23,753 nt of DNA from Clostridiales bacterium (lineage in GTDB: Bacteria; Bacillota; Clostridia; Lachnospirales; Lachnospiraceae). The translations under genes were made by a program, and so were the position numbers. Below are positions 9,316-16,579 of this stretch, piece after piece. The notes beneath the pieces were generated by a model. The model made no database searches. It had not been told where the DNA came from and saw only the letters and a list, made by a program, of their open reading frames with translations. The first letter of the stretch is position 1. The number at the start of each line of letters is the position of its first letter. Where the stretch lies: NCBI GenBank assembly GCA_018366495.1, contig JAGZHZ010000036.1, forward strand, positions 1-23,753, written 5' to 3'.

Positions 9316-9353
9316 AAAGCTACTACAATATCAAAAGATATCATAGTAGCTTT
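9316..9353 (-). terminator. Terminator after prfA
   Basis: An imperfect hairpin: a 10-bp outer stem (9316-9325 with 9344-9353), a 2x2 internal loop, a 5-bp inner stem and an AAAA loop. On the minus strand it lies about 35 nt after the prfA stop and is followed by CCTTTTTC. The plus-strand side is also T-rich, so it may work in both directions. Confidence 0.75.
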
Positions 9354-9388
9354 TTATTTTTTTACTCTACTCTATTTTATAAAGAAGA

Positions 9389-10465
9389 TCAAGGTGTTTC
9401 ATTTAATTTGCTTAAACGAATTGCCTGGTCTGCCGCAATCAGACTGTCGATGATTTCTGACAGATCGCCGTTCATAACGTCGTCCAGTCTATGCAGAGTC
9501 AATTTGATTCTGTGATCCGTCACACGTCCCTGAGGGAAATTGTACGTTCTGATCTTTTCTGAACGGTCTCCCGTTCCAACCTGACTTCTTCTCGCCTCTG
9601 CCTCAGCATCATGACGTTTTTCCAGTTCCATCTCATACAGTCTGGAACGCAATACTTTTAACGCTTTGTCTTTATTCTTCAGCTGTGATTTTTCATCCTG
9701 ACAGGAAATTACAATTCCTGTCGGGATATGTGTCAGACGAACAGCAGAGTCTGTTGTATTGACACACTGTCCTCCATTTCCGGATGCACGGAATACATCA
9801 AATTTACAATCATTCATATCCAGATGGAAGTCGATTTCCTCCGCCTCAGGCATGATGGCTACTGTGATCGTGGAAGTATGTATTCTTCCGCCTGATTCTG
9901 TCTCCGGCACACGCTGTACACGGTGAACACCGCTCTCATATTTCAGACGAGAGTATGCTCCTTTTCCATTGATCATGAAGACAGCTTCTTTAAAACCGCC
10001 GATTCCATTCTCATTTAAACTCATCATCTCCGTTTTCCAGCGCTGCATATCTGCATATTTTACATACATTCTGTAGATTTCTGCTGCAAATAATGCAGCT
10101 TCATCTCCGCCGGCGCCTGCACGGATTTCTACGATTACGTTCTTCTCATCGTTCGGATCTTTTGGCAGCAGTAAAATTTTCAGCTCATGTTCCAGCTCCT
10201 CAATGCGTTTTTTGGCCTCGTTTAACTCTTCCTTCAGCATCTCGCGCATTTCCTCATCAGATTCCTCATCGAGCATCATCAGGCTTTCTTCTACTGTCTC
10301 CTGGCATTTTTTATATTCTTTATAGGCATCCACAATCGGCTGCAGATCGCTTTGTTCTTTCATCAATTTCTGAAAACGTGCCTGATCGTTTACCACAGAA
10401 GGTTCATTTAATTCACTCATAATCTCTTCAAACCGGATCAGCAAATCTTCCAATTTATCAAACAT
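9389..10465 (-). CDS. prfA: Peptide chain release factor 1
   Basis: RF1 terminates translation at UAA and UAG. The 358-residue length is standard. The peptidyl-tRNA hydrolysis motif GGQ is at 231-233 in GNGGQCVNTTDSAVRL. The codon-reading tripeptide region reads PET (187-189) in RVPETESGGR, the RF1-type PxT rather than the RF2-type SPF. No frameshift site is present, as expected for RF1. The ATG at 10465 has GGAGG 7 nt upstream. The prmC stop overlaps this ribosome binding site region 11 nt away, so prfA is the last gene of the DUF1385-prmC-prfA transcript. Its product is the methylation target of PrmC. Confidence 0.97.
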   Translation of the reverse strand: MFDKLEDLLIRFEEIMSELNEPSVVNDQARFQKLMKEQSDLQPIVDAYKEYKKCQETVEESLMMLDEESDEEMREMLKEELNEAKKRIEELEHELKILLLPKDPNDEKNVIVEIRAGAGGDEAALFAAEIYRMYVKYADMQRWKTEMMSLNENGIGGFKEAVFMINGKGAYSRLKYESGVHRVQRVPETESGGRIHTSTITVAIMPEAEEIDFHLDMNDCKFDVFRASGNGGQCVNTTDSAVRLTHIPTGIVISCQDEKSQLKNKDKALKVLRSRLYEMELEKRHDAEAEARRSQVGTGDRSEKIRTYNFPQGRVTDHRIKLTLHRLDDVMNGDLSEIIDSLIAADQAIRLSKLNETP

Positions 10466-10476
10466 GGTTTTTCCTC

Positions 10477-11307
10477 CTATCCTCTCTGTCCCATTACAAC
10501 ACGGTCAAGTCCCGCTAAATCCTTTATCACTTTTCTGTTTTGATAGCCAGCTGCTCTCATCATCTCCGATACGTCCTTTGCCTGATCGCATCCGATCTCA
10601 AAGCACAGCCAGCCGCCTTTTTTTAAATATGCCGCGCTTTCTTTTACAATCTTCCTATAAAAGAACAATCCATCTTCCATTCCATCCAGCGCCATCCGCG
10701 GCTCATTGCAGCGCACCTCTTCCATCAGAGTGTCAATCTCTGCCGTAGCGATATAAGGCGGATTCGACACAATACAGTCAAACTCTCCTGTCACCTGCTC
10801 AAATAAATCACTTTGCAGAAAACTCACATCTGCCTGAAGCCGTCTGGCATTTTCCTTTGCCACCAAAAGCGCCTGATCAGAAAGATCAATTCCAATTCCG
10901 GATATCTGTTCAGCCATTTTTGCGATACTGATGATAATGCAGCCGGAACCGGTGCATAAATCCAGCACTCGATCGCCCTTTTTTACAATCTTAAGTACTT
11001 CCTCCACAAGGATCTCAGTATCCTGTCTTGGAATCAAAACATATTTGTTTACATGAAACGGCAGTCCCATAAATTCCTGTTCTCCTGTCAAATGCTGGAG
11101 AGGAATATGAAGACTGCGCTTATTCAAAAGTTCCTGATACCGTCTGTAGATTGTATCAGGTATTTCTTCTCCTCTATTCAGAAGGAACCAGGTGCGGTCT
11201 ATCTCCCCGCAGTATTCCAACAGATACCACGCATCCACCGCTGCATTGTCAATGTGCATTTCAGCAAGGAGCTGTTCTCCCTGCCGAAGTGCATTCTGCC
11301 ACGTCAT
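10477..11307 (-). CDS. prmC: Release factor glutamine N5-methyltransferase
   Basis: PrmC (HemK) uses SAM to methylate the glutamine of the GGQ motif in release factors, including the RF1 encoded directly downstream. The 276-residue protein has the N-terminal helical domain, a SAM-binding motif DLCTGSGCIIISIA, and the diagnostic NPPY catalytic motif (VSNPPYIA). The start ATG overlaps the DUF1385 stop as ATGA at 11304-11307, which indicates translational coupling. Nothing essential appears missing. Confidence 0.96.
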   Translation of the reverse strand: MTWQNALRQGEQLLAEMHIDNAAVDAWYLLEYCGEIDRTWFLLNRGEEIPDTIYRRYQELLNKRSLHIPLQHLTGEQEFMGLPFHVNKYVLIPRQDTEILVEEVLKIVKKGDRVLDLCTGSGCIIISIAKMAEQISGIGIDLSDQALLVAKENARRLQADVSFLQSDLFEQVTGEFDCIVSNPPYIATAEIDTLMEEVRCNEPRMALDGMEDGLFFYRKIVKESAAYLKKGGWLCFEIGCDQAKDVSEMMRAAGYQNRKVIKDLAGLDRVVMGQRG

Positions 11308-12293
11308 GCGGTTGCCTCCGCTTCCTCTTCTTTTACTTCTGGCTCTTCATAATGTTTATCAAAATTTTCTGCAAGATATTTCTTCCAGTCAAATACTGCT
11401 TCCACCGATGCGATTCCGACTTCAATCATAGAATCATCCGGCTCTTTTGTCGTCATTCTCTGAAGCATCATACCTGGTTTGCTCAAAAACTCGACAAATT
11501 TGCTGTCACTGTTTCCGGCAATGCGGATAAATTCATAGGAAACTCCTGAGATCACCGGTACTAACAAAATACGATATACAACACGCAAAACAGGTGAGTC
11601 GGTGCGGATAAACATAAATGTCACGATACTAATAATCATCACAATCAGCAGAAAGCTTGTTCCGCATCTCTTATGATGTTTGGAACTCTTTCTCACATTC
11701 TCCACAGTCAGATCTAATCCATGTTCAATACAGTTAATACATTTATGCTCTGCCCCGTGGTACATAAAAACTCTCTGGATCTCTTTCATTCTGGAAATCA
11801 AAAAGATATATGCCAGGAAAATCAAAATACGAATCACGCCTTCACCCAGGCTGATCAGCAACGCTGAATCTGTAAATCTTCTCAGAATATTTGAAATAAA
11901 GTATGGCAGAATCATAAAAATTCCAACTGCCATTACAATCGAAAATGCAACGGTCAGCCCCATCAGCAGATCATCGGATTTTTTTTGCTGCTCCGCTGTC
12001 TTTTCCGGCTTTTTACTTGCCTTTTTGTCCTCTTCTTCCTCATCCTCCTCCAGGAAGAAACTGGAAGAATACATCAATGTTTTCATTCCCAGCACAAGTG
12101 AATCAATAAAATTGAAAACCCCTCTCACGATTGGTATCTTCTTGATTTTTTTGTTTTTGATGATTCCCTTATACTCATCCACCTTGACTTCGATTTCCTG
12201 GTTCGTCTTTCTGACTGCCACTGCATACTGGTCGCCATTTTTCATCATGACGCCTTCCATGACAGCCTGTCCGCCAATGTTCGATGATTTCAT
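11304..12293 (-). CDS. DUF1385 membrane protein (YqhQ-like)
   Basis: A 329-residue conserved membrane protein of unknown function. It begins with the family hallmark GGQAVMEGVMMK and has IVRGVFNFIDSLVLGMKTL, an acidic/lysine linker (about residues 80-105), two hydrophobic segments (about 110-165), a YHGAEHKCINCIEHG segment with possible metal-binding His and Cys, HKRCGTSFLL, and two more hydrophobic segments. The C-terminus is Glu-rich. The ATG at 12293 has a run of GGAGG repeats just upstream. In Firmicutes this family is often next to prmC-prfA, as here, but no mechanism is established. Confidence 0.93.
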   Translation of the reverse strand: MKSSNIGGQAVMEGVMMKNGDQYAVAVRKTNQEIEVKVDEYKGIIKNKKIKKIPIVRGVFNFIDSLVLGMKTLMYSSSFFLEEDEEEEDKKASKKPEKTAEQQKKSDDLLMGLTVAFSIVMAVGIFMILPYFISNILRRFTDSALLISLGEGVIRILIFLAYIFLISRMKEIQRVFMYHGAEHKCINCIEHGLDLTVENVRKSSKHHKRCGTSFLLIVMIISIVTFMFIRTDSPVLRVVYRILLVPVISGVSYEFIRIAGNSDSKFVEFLSKPGMMLQRMTTKEPDDSMIEVGIASVEAVFDWKKYLAENFDKHYEEPEVKEEEAEATA

Positions 12294-12319
12294 CTGTCTG
12301 CTCCTCCTCCTTGCTCCCA

Positions 12320-12372
12320 GATTTCTCAGAATTTCCCCATCTCTTACATTCGTTTTGCATTTCTGAGAAATC
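12320..12372 (-). repeat. 12-bp inverted repeat in the DUF1385 leader
   Basis: GATTTCTCAGAA (12320-12331) and TTCTGAGAAATC (12361-12372) are perfect inverted copies 29 nt apart. On the minus strand the second arm ends a few bases before the DUF1385 ribosome binding site. No T-tract follows, so it is not an ordinary terminator. It could be an operator or a regulatory stem. No strong promoter was identified between the rpmE terminator and this gene. Confidence 0.6.
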
Positions 12373-12391
12373 CAAATTTTTCCTATAGAGC

Positions 12392-12423
12392 AAAAATAGG
12401 TTGAGATTTCGCAACCTCAACCT
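12392..12423 (-). terminator. Terminator after rpmE
   Basis: On the minus strand AGGTTGAG (12423-12416) pairs with CTCAACCT (12405-12398) across a 10-nt loop and is followed by ATTTTTG. It begins about 10 nt after the rpmE stop. Read-through could supply the DUF1385 operon. Confidence 0.82.
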
Positions 12424-12433
12424 GATCTTTCTC

Positions 12434-12637
12434 TTACTTATTCATACCATATTTCTTATTGAATTTATCAATACGTCCACGAGCTGCAGCAGTTTTCTGC
12501 TGTCCTGTGTAGAATGAATGGCATTTTGAACATACTTCTACGTGAAGTTCTTTTTTTGTAGATCCTGTCACGAATGTGTTTCCACAGTTACATGTAACAG
12601 TTGCCTGCTGGTATGTTGGATGGATTCCTTCTTTCAT
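12434..12637 (-). CDS. rpmE: 50S ribosomal protein L31, zinc-binding form
   Basis: A 67-residue L31 protein of the large ribosomal subunit. It has the four cysteines of the zinc-containing form: C16, C18, C36 and C39. Zinc-independent paralogues lack these. The start is ATG 12637 because GAGGTG lies 7 nt upstream; an in-frame GTG at 12646 is part of that motif. It lies downstream of rho, but a promoter between them gives it its own transcript with a ~200-nt leader. A terminator follows directly. Confidence 0.97.
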   Translation of the reverse strand: MKEGIHPTYQQATVTCNCGNTFVTGSTKKELHVEVCSKCHSFYTGQQKTAAARGRIDKFNKKYGMNK

Positions 12638-12842
12638 GATTTTCACCTCTTCTTCTGATTTTGTGAACTGCTTACTGCAGATCTATCCACAATCTGCAAT
12701 CTGTTTCCGGTCAATGCTGCTCCCAAATTTCCACAGCAAGATTCCCCGGACTATCCCTGCAAGTCCCTGCAGTTCCGGGCGGCACTTCTGAAACTCCGCC
12801 TTCTCTTTGACTTCCCGCCGTACGGGCTGTCGTATTTATAGC
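12638..12842 (-). promoter_or_regulatory. Structured leader of rpmE, candidate ribosomal-protein leader
   Basis: The predicted 5' leader of the rpmE mRNA is about 205 nt and carries several possible stems: TGCAGAT/ATCTGCA (12676-12682 with 12692-12698, 7 bp), an imperfect CCCGGA...TCCGGG stem around 12735-12780, and CCCG/CGGG near 12818-12830. A repeated TGCAGGGA-like element lies inside the CCCGGA stem. L31 leaders are known in Firmicutes as a class of autoregulatory RNA; membership here is inferred from position and structure only. Confidence 0.5.
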
Positions 12843-12848
12843 GATTAG

Positions 12849-12877
12849 ATCATATCACATTTATGTTAAAATTGCAA
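12849..12877 (-). promoter_or_regulatory. Promoter of rpmE
   Basis: On the minus strand TTGCAA (12877-12872) and TATGAT (12854-12849) are separated by exactly 17 nt, with an extended TGA before the -10. The expected start is near 12842. The -35 lies just downstream of the rho stop, so rpmE can be expressed independently of rho. Confidence 0.82.
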
Positions 12878-12886
12878 CTGGCTTTT

Positions 12887-14284
12887 TTAAACGAATTTCT
12901 GTTTTTTTACAGTCTGAACAAATTCCTGATTGTTTTTTGTTCTTGTAAACAAATTCAGAATATTTTCCACTGCTTCGTCTGATTTCATTCCATTTAAGGC
13001 TTTTCTCATGATATAGACTGCTTCCATCTCTTCCTGATTTAAGAGCAGATCTTCTCTTCGCGTACTGGACTTCTGGATATCAATGGCTGGGAACACACGT
13101 TTTTCTGACAGCTTGCGATCCAAGACAAGCTCCATATTTCCTGTTCCCTTAAATTCTTCATAGATGACATCATCCATCTTACTTCCCGTCTCAATCAGAG
13201 CGGAGGCCAGAATCGTCAGACTTCCTCCCTCTCTCATGTTTCTGGCCGCCCCGAAAAATCGCTTCGGCATATGAAGCGCTGCCGGATCCAGACCTCCTGA
13301 GAGCGTTCGTCCGCTCGGAGGCACGATGAGATTGTATGCGCGAGCCAGACGTGTGATGCTGTCCAGTAAAATAATCACATCTTTTTGATGTTCTACAAGA
13401 CGTTTTGCGCGCTCCATCACCATCTCAGAGACTCGCTTATGGTGCTCTGGCAGCTCGTCAAATGTAGAATAGATTACTTCCACGTTTTCTCCCTGGATCG
13501 CCTCTTTGATATCTGTCACTTCTTCTGGACGCTCGTCAATCAGAAGAATAATAAGGTGCATCTGTGGATTATTCTGCTGGATCGACTTTGCAATATCTTT
13601 CAAAAGCGTCGTCTTTCCTGCCTTCGGCGGAGATACAATCATTCCTCTTTGCCCTTTTCCAATCGGAGAGATCAAATCGAGAATCCGCATCGACACTTCT
13701 TTTGAACCTCTCTCCATTTTCAGTCGTTCATTTGGGAAAATCGGTGTCATATCTTCAAAATTGTATCGTTTCATTGCCACAAACGGCGGCAGTCCATTGA
13801 TGCTTTTTAAATATAACAGCGCCGAAAATTTTTCCTGCTGTGTCTTGATTCTCGTATTTCCTGAGATGATATCTCCCGTCTTCAGATTGAATTTTCTAAT
13901 CTGTGAAGGCGAAACATACACATCATTTTCTCCTGGCATATAATTTTCGCACCGGATAAATCCATATCCGTCCGGCAGAACTTCCAGAATGCCGTGCGCA
14001 ACCAGGCCGCTGTCCAGCTGTGATAGTTCTCCCGGCGTCCTCTCTTCACGGGAACGGTTTTCTTCCCGTCCGGTTCTTTCCTCGCCTGCATGATTTTCTT
14101 CTTTTCCATCTTGTTCCTGAGACACTGCTGATTTTTTTTCTTCTTTGTTTTCTTTCTCATCTTCTTTCAGCATCAGCTCAATCAATTCGCCTTTTCTCAA
14201 TGCGGAAATATGTTTTAATCCTCTCGCTTTCGCAATATCCCGCAGAGCAACAGCTGATAAAGATTCATATTTTTCTCTATTCAT
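12887..14284 (-). CDS. rho: Transcription termination factor Rho
   Basis: A hexameric RNA-dependent ATPase that terminates transcription. The 465-residue protein has an N-terminal SAP-like helix domain (1-40), then a very charged Lys/Glu/Arg-rich insertion (about 41-88). The cold-shock-type RNA-binding domain follows (GILEVLPDGYGFIR...DVYVSPSQIRKFNL). Then comes the ATPase core with Walker A PPKAGKTT (219-226), Walker B DVIILLDSITRLARAYN, and the LSGGLDPAAL segment. The ATG at 14284 is the only usable in-frame start, since TGA lies a few codons upstream. It lacks a good Shine-Dalgarno at normal spacing and overlaps the end of a 9-codon ORF. No strong terminator follows before the rpmE promoter. 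Confidence 0.96.
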   Translation of the reverse strand: MNREKYESLSAVALRDIAKARGLKHISALRKGELIELMLKEDEKENKEEKKSAVSQEQDGKEENHAGEERTGREENRSREERTPGELSQLDSGLVAHGILEVLPDGYGFIRCENYMPGENDVYVSPSQIRKFNLKTGDIISGNTRIKTQQEKFSALLYLKSINGLPPFVAMKRYNFEDMTPIFPNERLKMERGSKEVSMRILDLISPIGKGQRGMIVSPPKAGKTTLLKDIAKSIQQNNPQMHLIILLIDERPEEVTDIKEAIQGENVEVIYSTFDELPEHHKRVSEMVMERAKRLVEHQKDVIILLDSITRLARAYNLIVPPSGRTLSGGLDPAALHMPKRFFGAARNMREGGSLTILASALIETGSKMDDVIYEEFKGTGNMELVLDRKLSEKRVFPAIDIQKSSTRREDLLLNQEEMEAVYIMRKALNGMKSDEAVENILNLFTRTKNNQEFVQTVKKQKFV

Positions 14285-14306
14285 AAATTTTTGTGCCTGT
14301 CTTCAT
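14277..14306 (-). CDS. Possible 9-residue leader ORF overlapping rho
   Basis: Minus-strand ATG at 14306 reads MKTGTKIYE and stops at TAG 14279-14277, overlapping the rho ATG (14284) in a different frame. AAAGGAG (14324-14318) lies 11 nt before this ATG and 33 nt before the rho ATG, so the only good ribosome binding site belongs to this small ORF. Its ATG also falls in the loop of a GCCTG/CAGGC hairpin. It may couple translation to rho. This is inference from geometry only. Confidence 0.4.
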   Translation of the reverse strand: MKTGTKIYE

Positions 14307-14547
14307 GAAGCAGGCTGCTCCTTTCTCTATGCAATTTATTTATGGATTTCTGTATATTGATGCCAGAACACGACTGCCCTCCTGCCGTGTGCGGCTTGGG
14401 AGCATCATTTCAATCGCGAAAGGCTTTTTTAGATTTGTTTATAAATAAGGCGAGAACACTCATGACTTTAATCATGAGACGTTCAATTAAAGGAGTCTGT
14501 GTCTGAAATGACGTTGATTCTGCTTAGACCTGATATCACTATACCAC
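14285..14547 (-). promoter_or_regulatory. Promoter and long leader of rho
   Basis: TGGTATAGT on the minus strand (14546-14538) is an extended -10 with a T-rich, weak -35, giving a start near 14531 and a leader of about 247 nt. The leader contains CTCATGA/TCATGAG (7-bp stem around 14460-14480), a CTCC-GCCG/CGGC-GGAG hairpin (14379-14402), and two copies of a GCnAGAACAC element (14362-14371 and 14450-14459, plus-strand sense). Rho autoregulation through its leader is known in other bacteria; the structure here is not one I recognise. Positions 14548-14666, further upstream, are AT-rich with no gene and no convincing terminator for the TIGR04086 gene. Confidence 0.55.
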
Positions 14548-14666
14548 AAAATGAGAACAAAAAAAAGAGAATTTTTTATGTCCTTGTGCGCACACTCAGA
14601 TTGCATAAAATACAATCCGGTGCCGCCAAGTTTAAATATATATATTTTTTTATCTCTGTCTTCTTT

Positions 14667-15047
14667 CTATGACAGCATACCGCCCATCATACCCGAACCT
14701 GCGCATAAAATCATCGTTGTAAACAAATGGAGCCCTTGCTGAAGCAAAATGCGGCCAGATACTGCCGAGACGCAGATTAAAATCAAAAAGTAGAGCATTC
14801 CAACGCCCAGACCCCATAAATATTTCTTATTCGCAATTCCTTTTCCTGCCACAAATCCTCCTGTAAATCCCGATACAATATAGGTGATCAGGATTCCTGC
14901 CGCCACTTTGCTCTCGTCCAGATTCATCTTATAGAGGAGCAGAGCTAAAATCAAAAGCATCACCGCTGTCATAAAGTAGGAAGTCAAAAGCGCGGCCATA
15001 CACACCGCTCCCTTTTTCTTTGTCTGTACTGCTTTTCCATTATTCAT
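14667..15047 (-). CDS. TIGR04086 family membrane protein
   Basis: A 126-residue hydrophobic protein with about four predicted membrane segments (roughly 15-38, 46-68, 74-95, 103-125). Small glycine motifs such as GFTGGFVAGKG and GSGMMGGM match the TIGR04086 family common in Lachnospiraceae. The function is unknown. The ATG at 15047 has AAAGGGGG upstream. It is transcribed away from the CNNM gene, from a promoter that probably shares its -35 with that gene. Confidence 0.82.
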   Translation of the reverse strand: MNNGKAVQTKKKGAVCMAALLTSYFMTAVMLLILALLLYKMNLDESKVAAGILITYIVSGFTGGFVAGKGIANKKYLWGLGVGMLYFLILICVSAVSGRILLQQGLHLFTTMILCAGSGMMGGMLS

Positions 15048-15088
15048 TCCGTTTTCCCCCTTTTTTTAATTTTATGATCCCGTCAAAG

Positions 15089-15118
15089 AATTTATGTTTT
15101 TGTCTTTTTGCCTTGCAA
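15089..15118 (-). promoter_or_regulatory. Probable promoter of the TIGR04086 gene
   Basis: On the minus strand TTGCAA (15118-15113) is followed after 18 nt by TAAATT (15094-15089). The start would be near 15082 and the leader about 35 nt. The -35 hexamer is palindromic and is the same six bases used by the plus-strand promoter. The -10 is only a moderate match. Confidence 0.45.
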
Positions 15119-15141
15119 AAATTTTAAAAATATTGTATATT
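15113..15141 (+). promoter_or_regulatory. Promoter of the CNNM/CorC gene
   Basis: TTGCAA (15113-15118), a 17-nt spacer, then TATATT (15136-15141). Transcription would begin near 15148, downstream of the longest-ORF ATG at 15108, which independently argues against that start. The leader to the TTG at 15225 is about 77 nt. Confidence 0.75.
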
Positions 15142-15224
15142 TTTTATTAGTTACGATCATTGCAGATTTTTTCTTTTCCGCAATGAAAACTATATTTTAT
15201 TATTTTATAAAGGAGATGACTTAT

Positions 15225-16523
15225 TTGGATTCCAGTGATGCCATACAGCTGATTATTATCGCAATGCTGGTTCTCTTATCAGCATTTTTTTCATCAGCTG
15301 AGACTGCATTGACAACCGTAAACAAACTCAGAATTAAGACGCTCGCCGATCAGGGCGACAAGCGTGCTGTTACTTTGCTCAAAGTGACAGAAGATCCCGG
15401 AAAAATGCTCAGTGCCATTTTGATCGGAAATAATATCGTCAACATTTCCGCTTCCTCTCTGACTACCACCTGGGTTACAGGTCTGTTCGGCAATGCCGCA
15501 GTCGGAGTTTCAACAGGAGTGCTGACTTTGGTTATTTTGATCTTCGGAGAAATTACTCCAAAAACAATGGCTACTGTCCATGCTGAAAAGCTGGGACTTG
15601 CTTATTCTGGTATTATTTATTTTCTGGTCCGCATTATGACACCACTTATTTTTATCGTCAACAAACTCGCCAACGGTGTTTTAAAATTGCTGCGTATTGA
15701 ATCTTCACAGTCGAGCAATGCCATCACAGAGCACGAGCTCCGTACGATTGTAGATGTCAGTCATGAAGAAGGTGTTATCGAAAGTGATGAACGCCAGATG
15801 ATCTACAACGTATTTGATTTTGGAGATTCTCAGGCAAAGGATATCATGATTCCGCGCGTTGACATGGTTTCTATTGATATTCACAGCACATATCAGGAAA
15901 TTATCGAAGTTTTCAAGCGTGAAAAATTCACCCGTCTTCCTGTATATGAAAAAAGTCCAGACAACGTAGTCGGACTGATCAACGTCAAAGACTTGCTGCT
16001 TTATTCTCCGACAGACGAATTCAGCATTCAGGATATCATGAGAAAACCGCATTTTACTTATGAATTCAAAAAGACTTCTGAGCTTATGATGGAAATGCGT
16101 CAGTACTCGATCAACTTTACGATCGTTCTGGATGAATACGGCGCAACAGCCGGTCTGATCACTCTGGAAGATTTGCTGGAAGAGATTGTGGGAGAAATCC
16201 GTGACGAATACGACAAAGACGAGGAAGATCTGATCAAAAAGATCAATGACAGAGAATATATTGTAGAAGGCTCTATGAAGCTGGATGATATCAATGACGC
16301 TTTAGGACTTCATTTTGATTCTGAAGATTATGATTCCATCGGAGGGTATGTGATTGAAAAATTAGATCATCTGCCTGAACTTCATGAATCCGTCGTCTCA
16401 GACGATGGAATCCGCCTTATTGTAGATGAGATTGTGAAAAATCGAATCAATAAGATTCACCTGTATCTGCCTTCCGCATCGTCTGACAAGGAAAACGATA
16501 ACTATTCGGAGCCAATATCATAA
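15225..16523 (+). CDS. CNNM/CorC (HlyC-like) membrane protein with CBS domains
   Basis: A 432-residue membrane protein of the CNNM/CorC family, implicated in divalent cation (Mg2+) transport or homeostasis. The N-terminal transmembrane domain (about 1-190) begins LDSSDAIQLIIIAMLVLLSA with FFSSAETALTTVNKLR and IFGEITPKTMAT. A CBS pair follows (about 215-340, including DIMIPRVDMVSI and TRLPVYEK), then an acidic segment and a C-terminal CorC_HlyC domain (DDINDALGLHFDSEDYDSIGGYV). The TTG start is chosen because AAAGGAG lies 9 nt upstream and the family starts at this point. The ATG at 15108 precedes the promoter -10. A bidirectional terminator follows. Confidence 0.9.
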   Translation: MDSSDAIQLIIIAMLVLLSAFFSSAETALTTVNKLRIKTLADQGDKRAVTLLKVTEDPGKMLSAILIGNNIVNISASSLTTTWVTGLFGNAAVGVSTGVLTLVILIFGEITPKTMATVHAEKLGLAYSGIIYFLVRIMTPLIFIVNKLANGVLKLLRIESSQSSNAITEHELRTIVDVSHEEGVIESDERQMIYNVFDFGDSQAKDIMIPRVDMVSIDIHSTYQEIIEVFKREKFTRLPVYEKSPDNVVGLINVKDLLLYSPTDEFSIQDIMRKPHFTYEFKKTSELMMEMRQYSINFTIVLDEYGATAGLITLEDLLEEIVGEIRDEYDKDEEDLIKKINDREYIVEGSMKLDDINDALGLHFDSEDYDSIGGYVIEKLDHLPELHESVVSDDGIRLIVDEIVKNRINKIHLYLPSASSDKENDNYSEPIS

Positions 16524-16527
16524 AATA

Positions 16528-16569
16528 AAAAGCCTCTTTGTTCCCTTTTTTGGGGAACAGAGGGGCTTT
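16528..16569. terminator. Bidirectional terminator between convergent genes
   Basis: Arms AAAGCC...TGTTCCC and GGGGAACA...GGCTTT form a long hairpin with a T-rich loop. Downstream T-tracts occur in both directions (CTTTCTTTTT on plus, TTTTTATTTTATG on minus). It serves the CNNM gene on plus and the sigma-like gene on minus. Confidence 0.88.
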
Positions 16570-16579
16570 CTTTTTCTCT

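Noticed and set aside
11680..12366. Long plus-strand open frame (228 codons) opposite DUF1385
   Set aside because: It is antisense to a clear conserved gene, has low-complexity serine-rich stretches arising from the acidic linker on the other strand, and lacks a convincing start site.
13385..13943. Plus-strand open frames opposite rho
   Set aside because: They are reading-frame shadows of the conserved rho coding sequence with no ribosome binding site or family resemblance.
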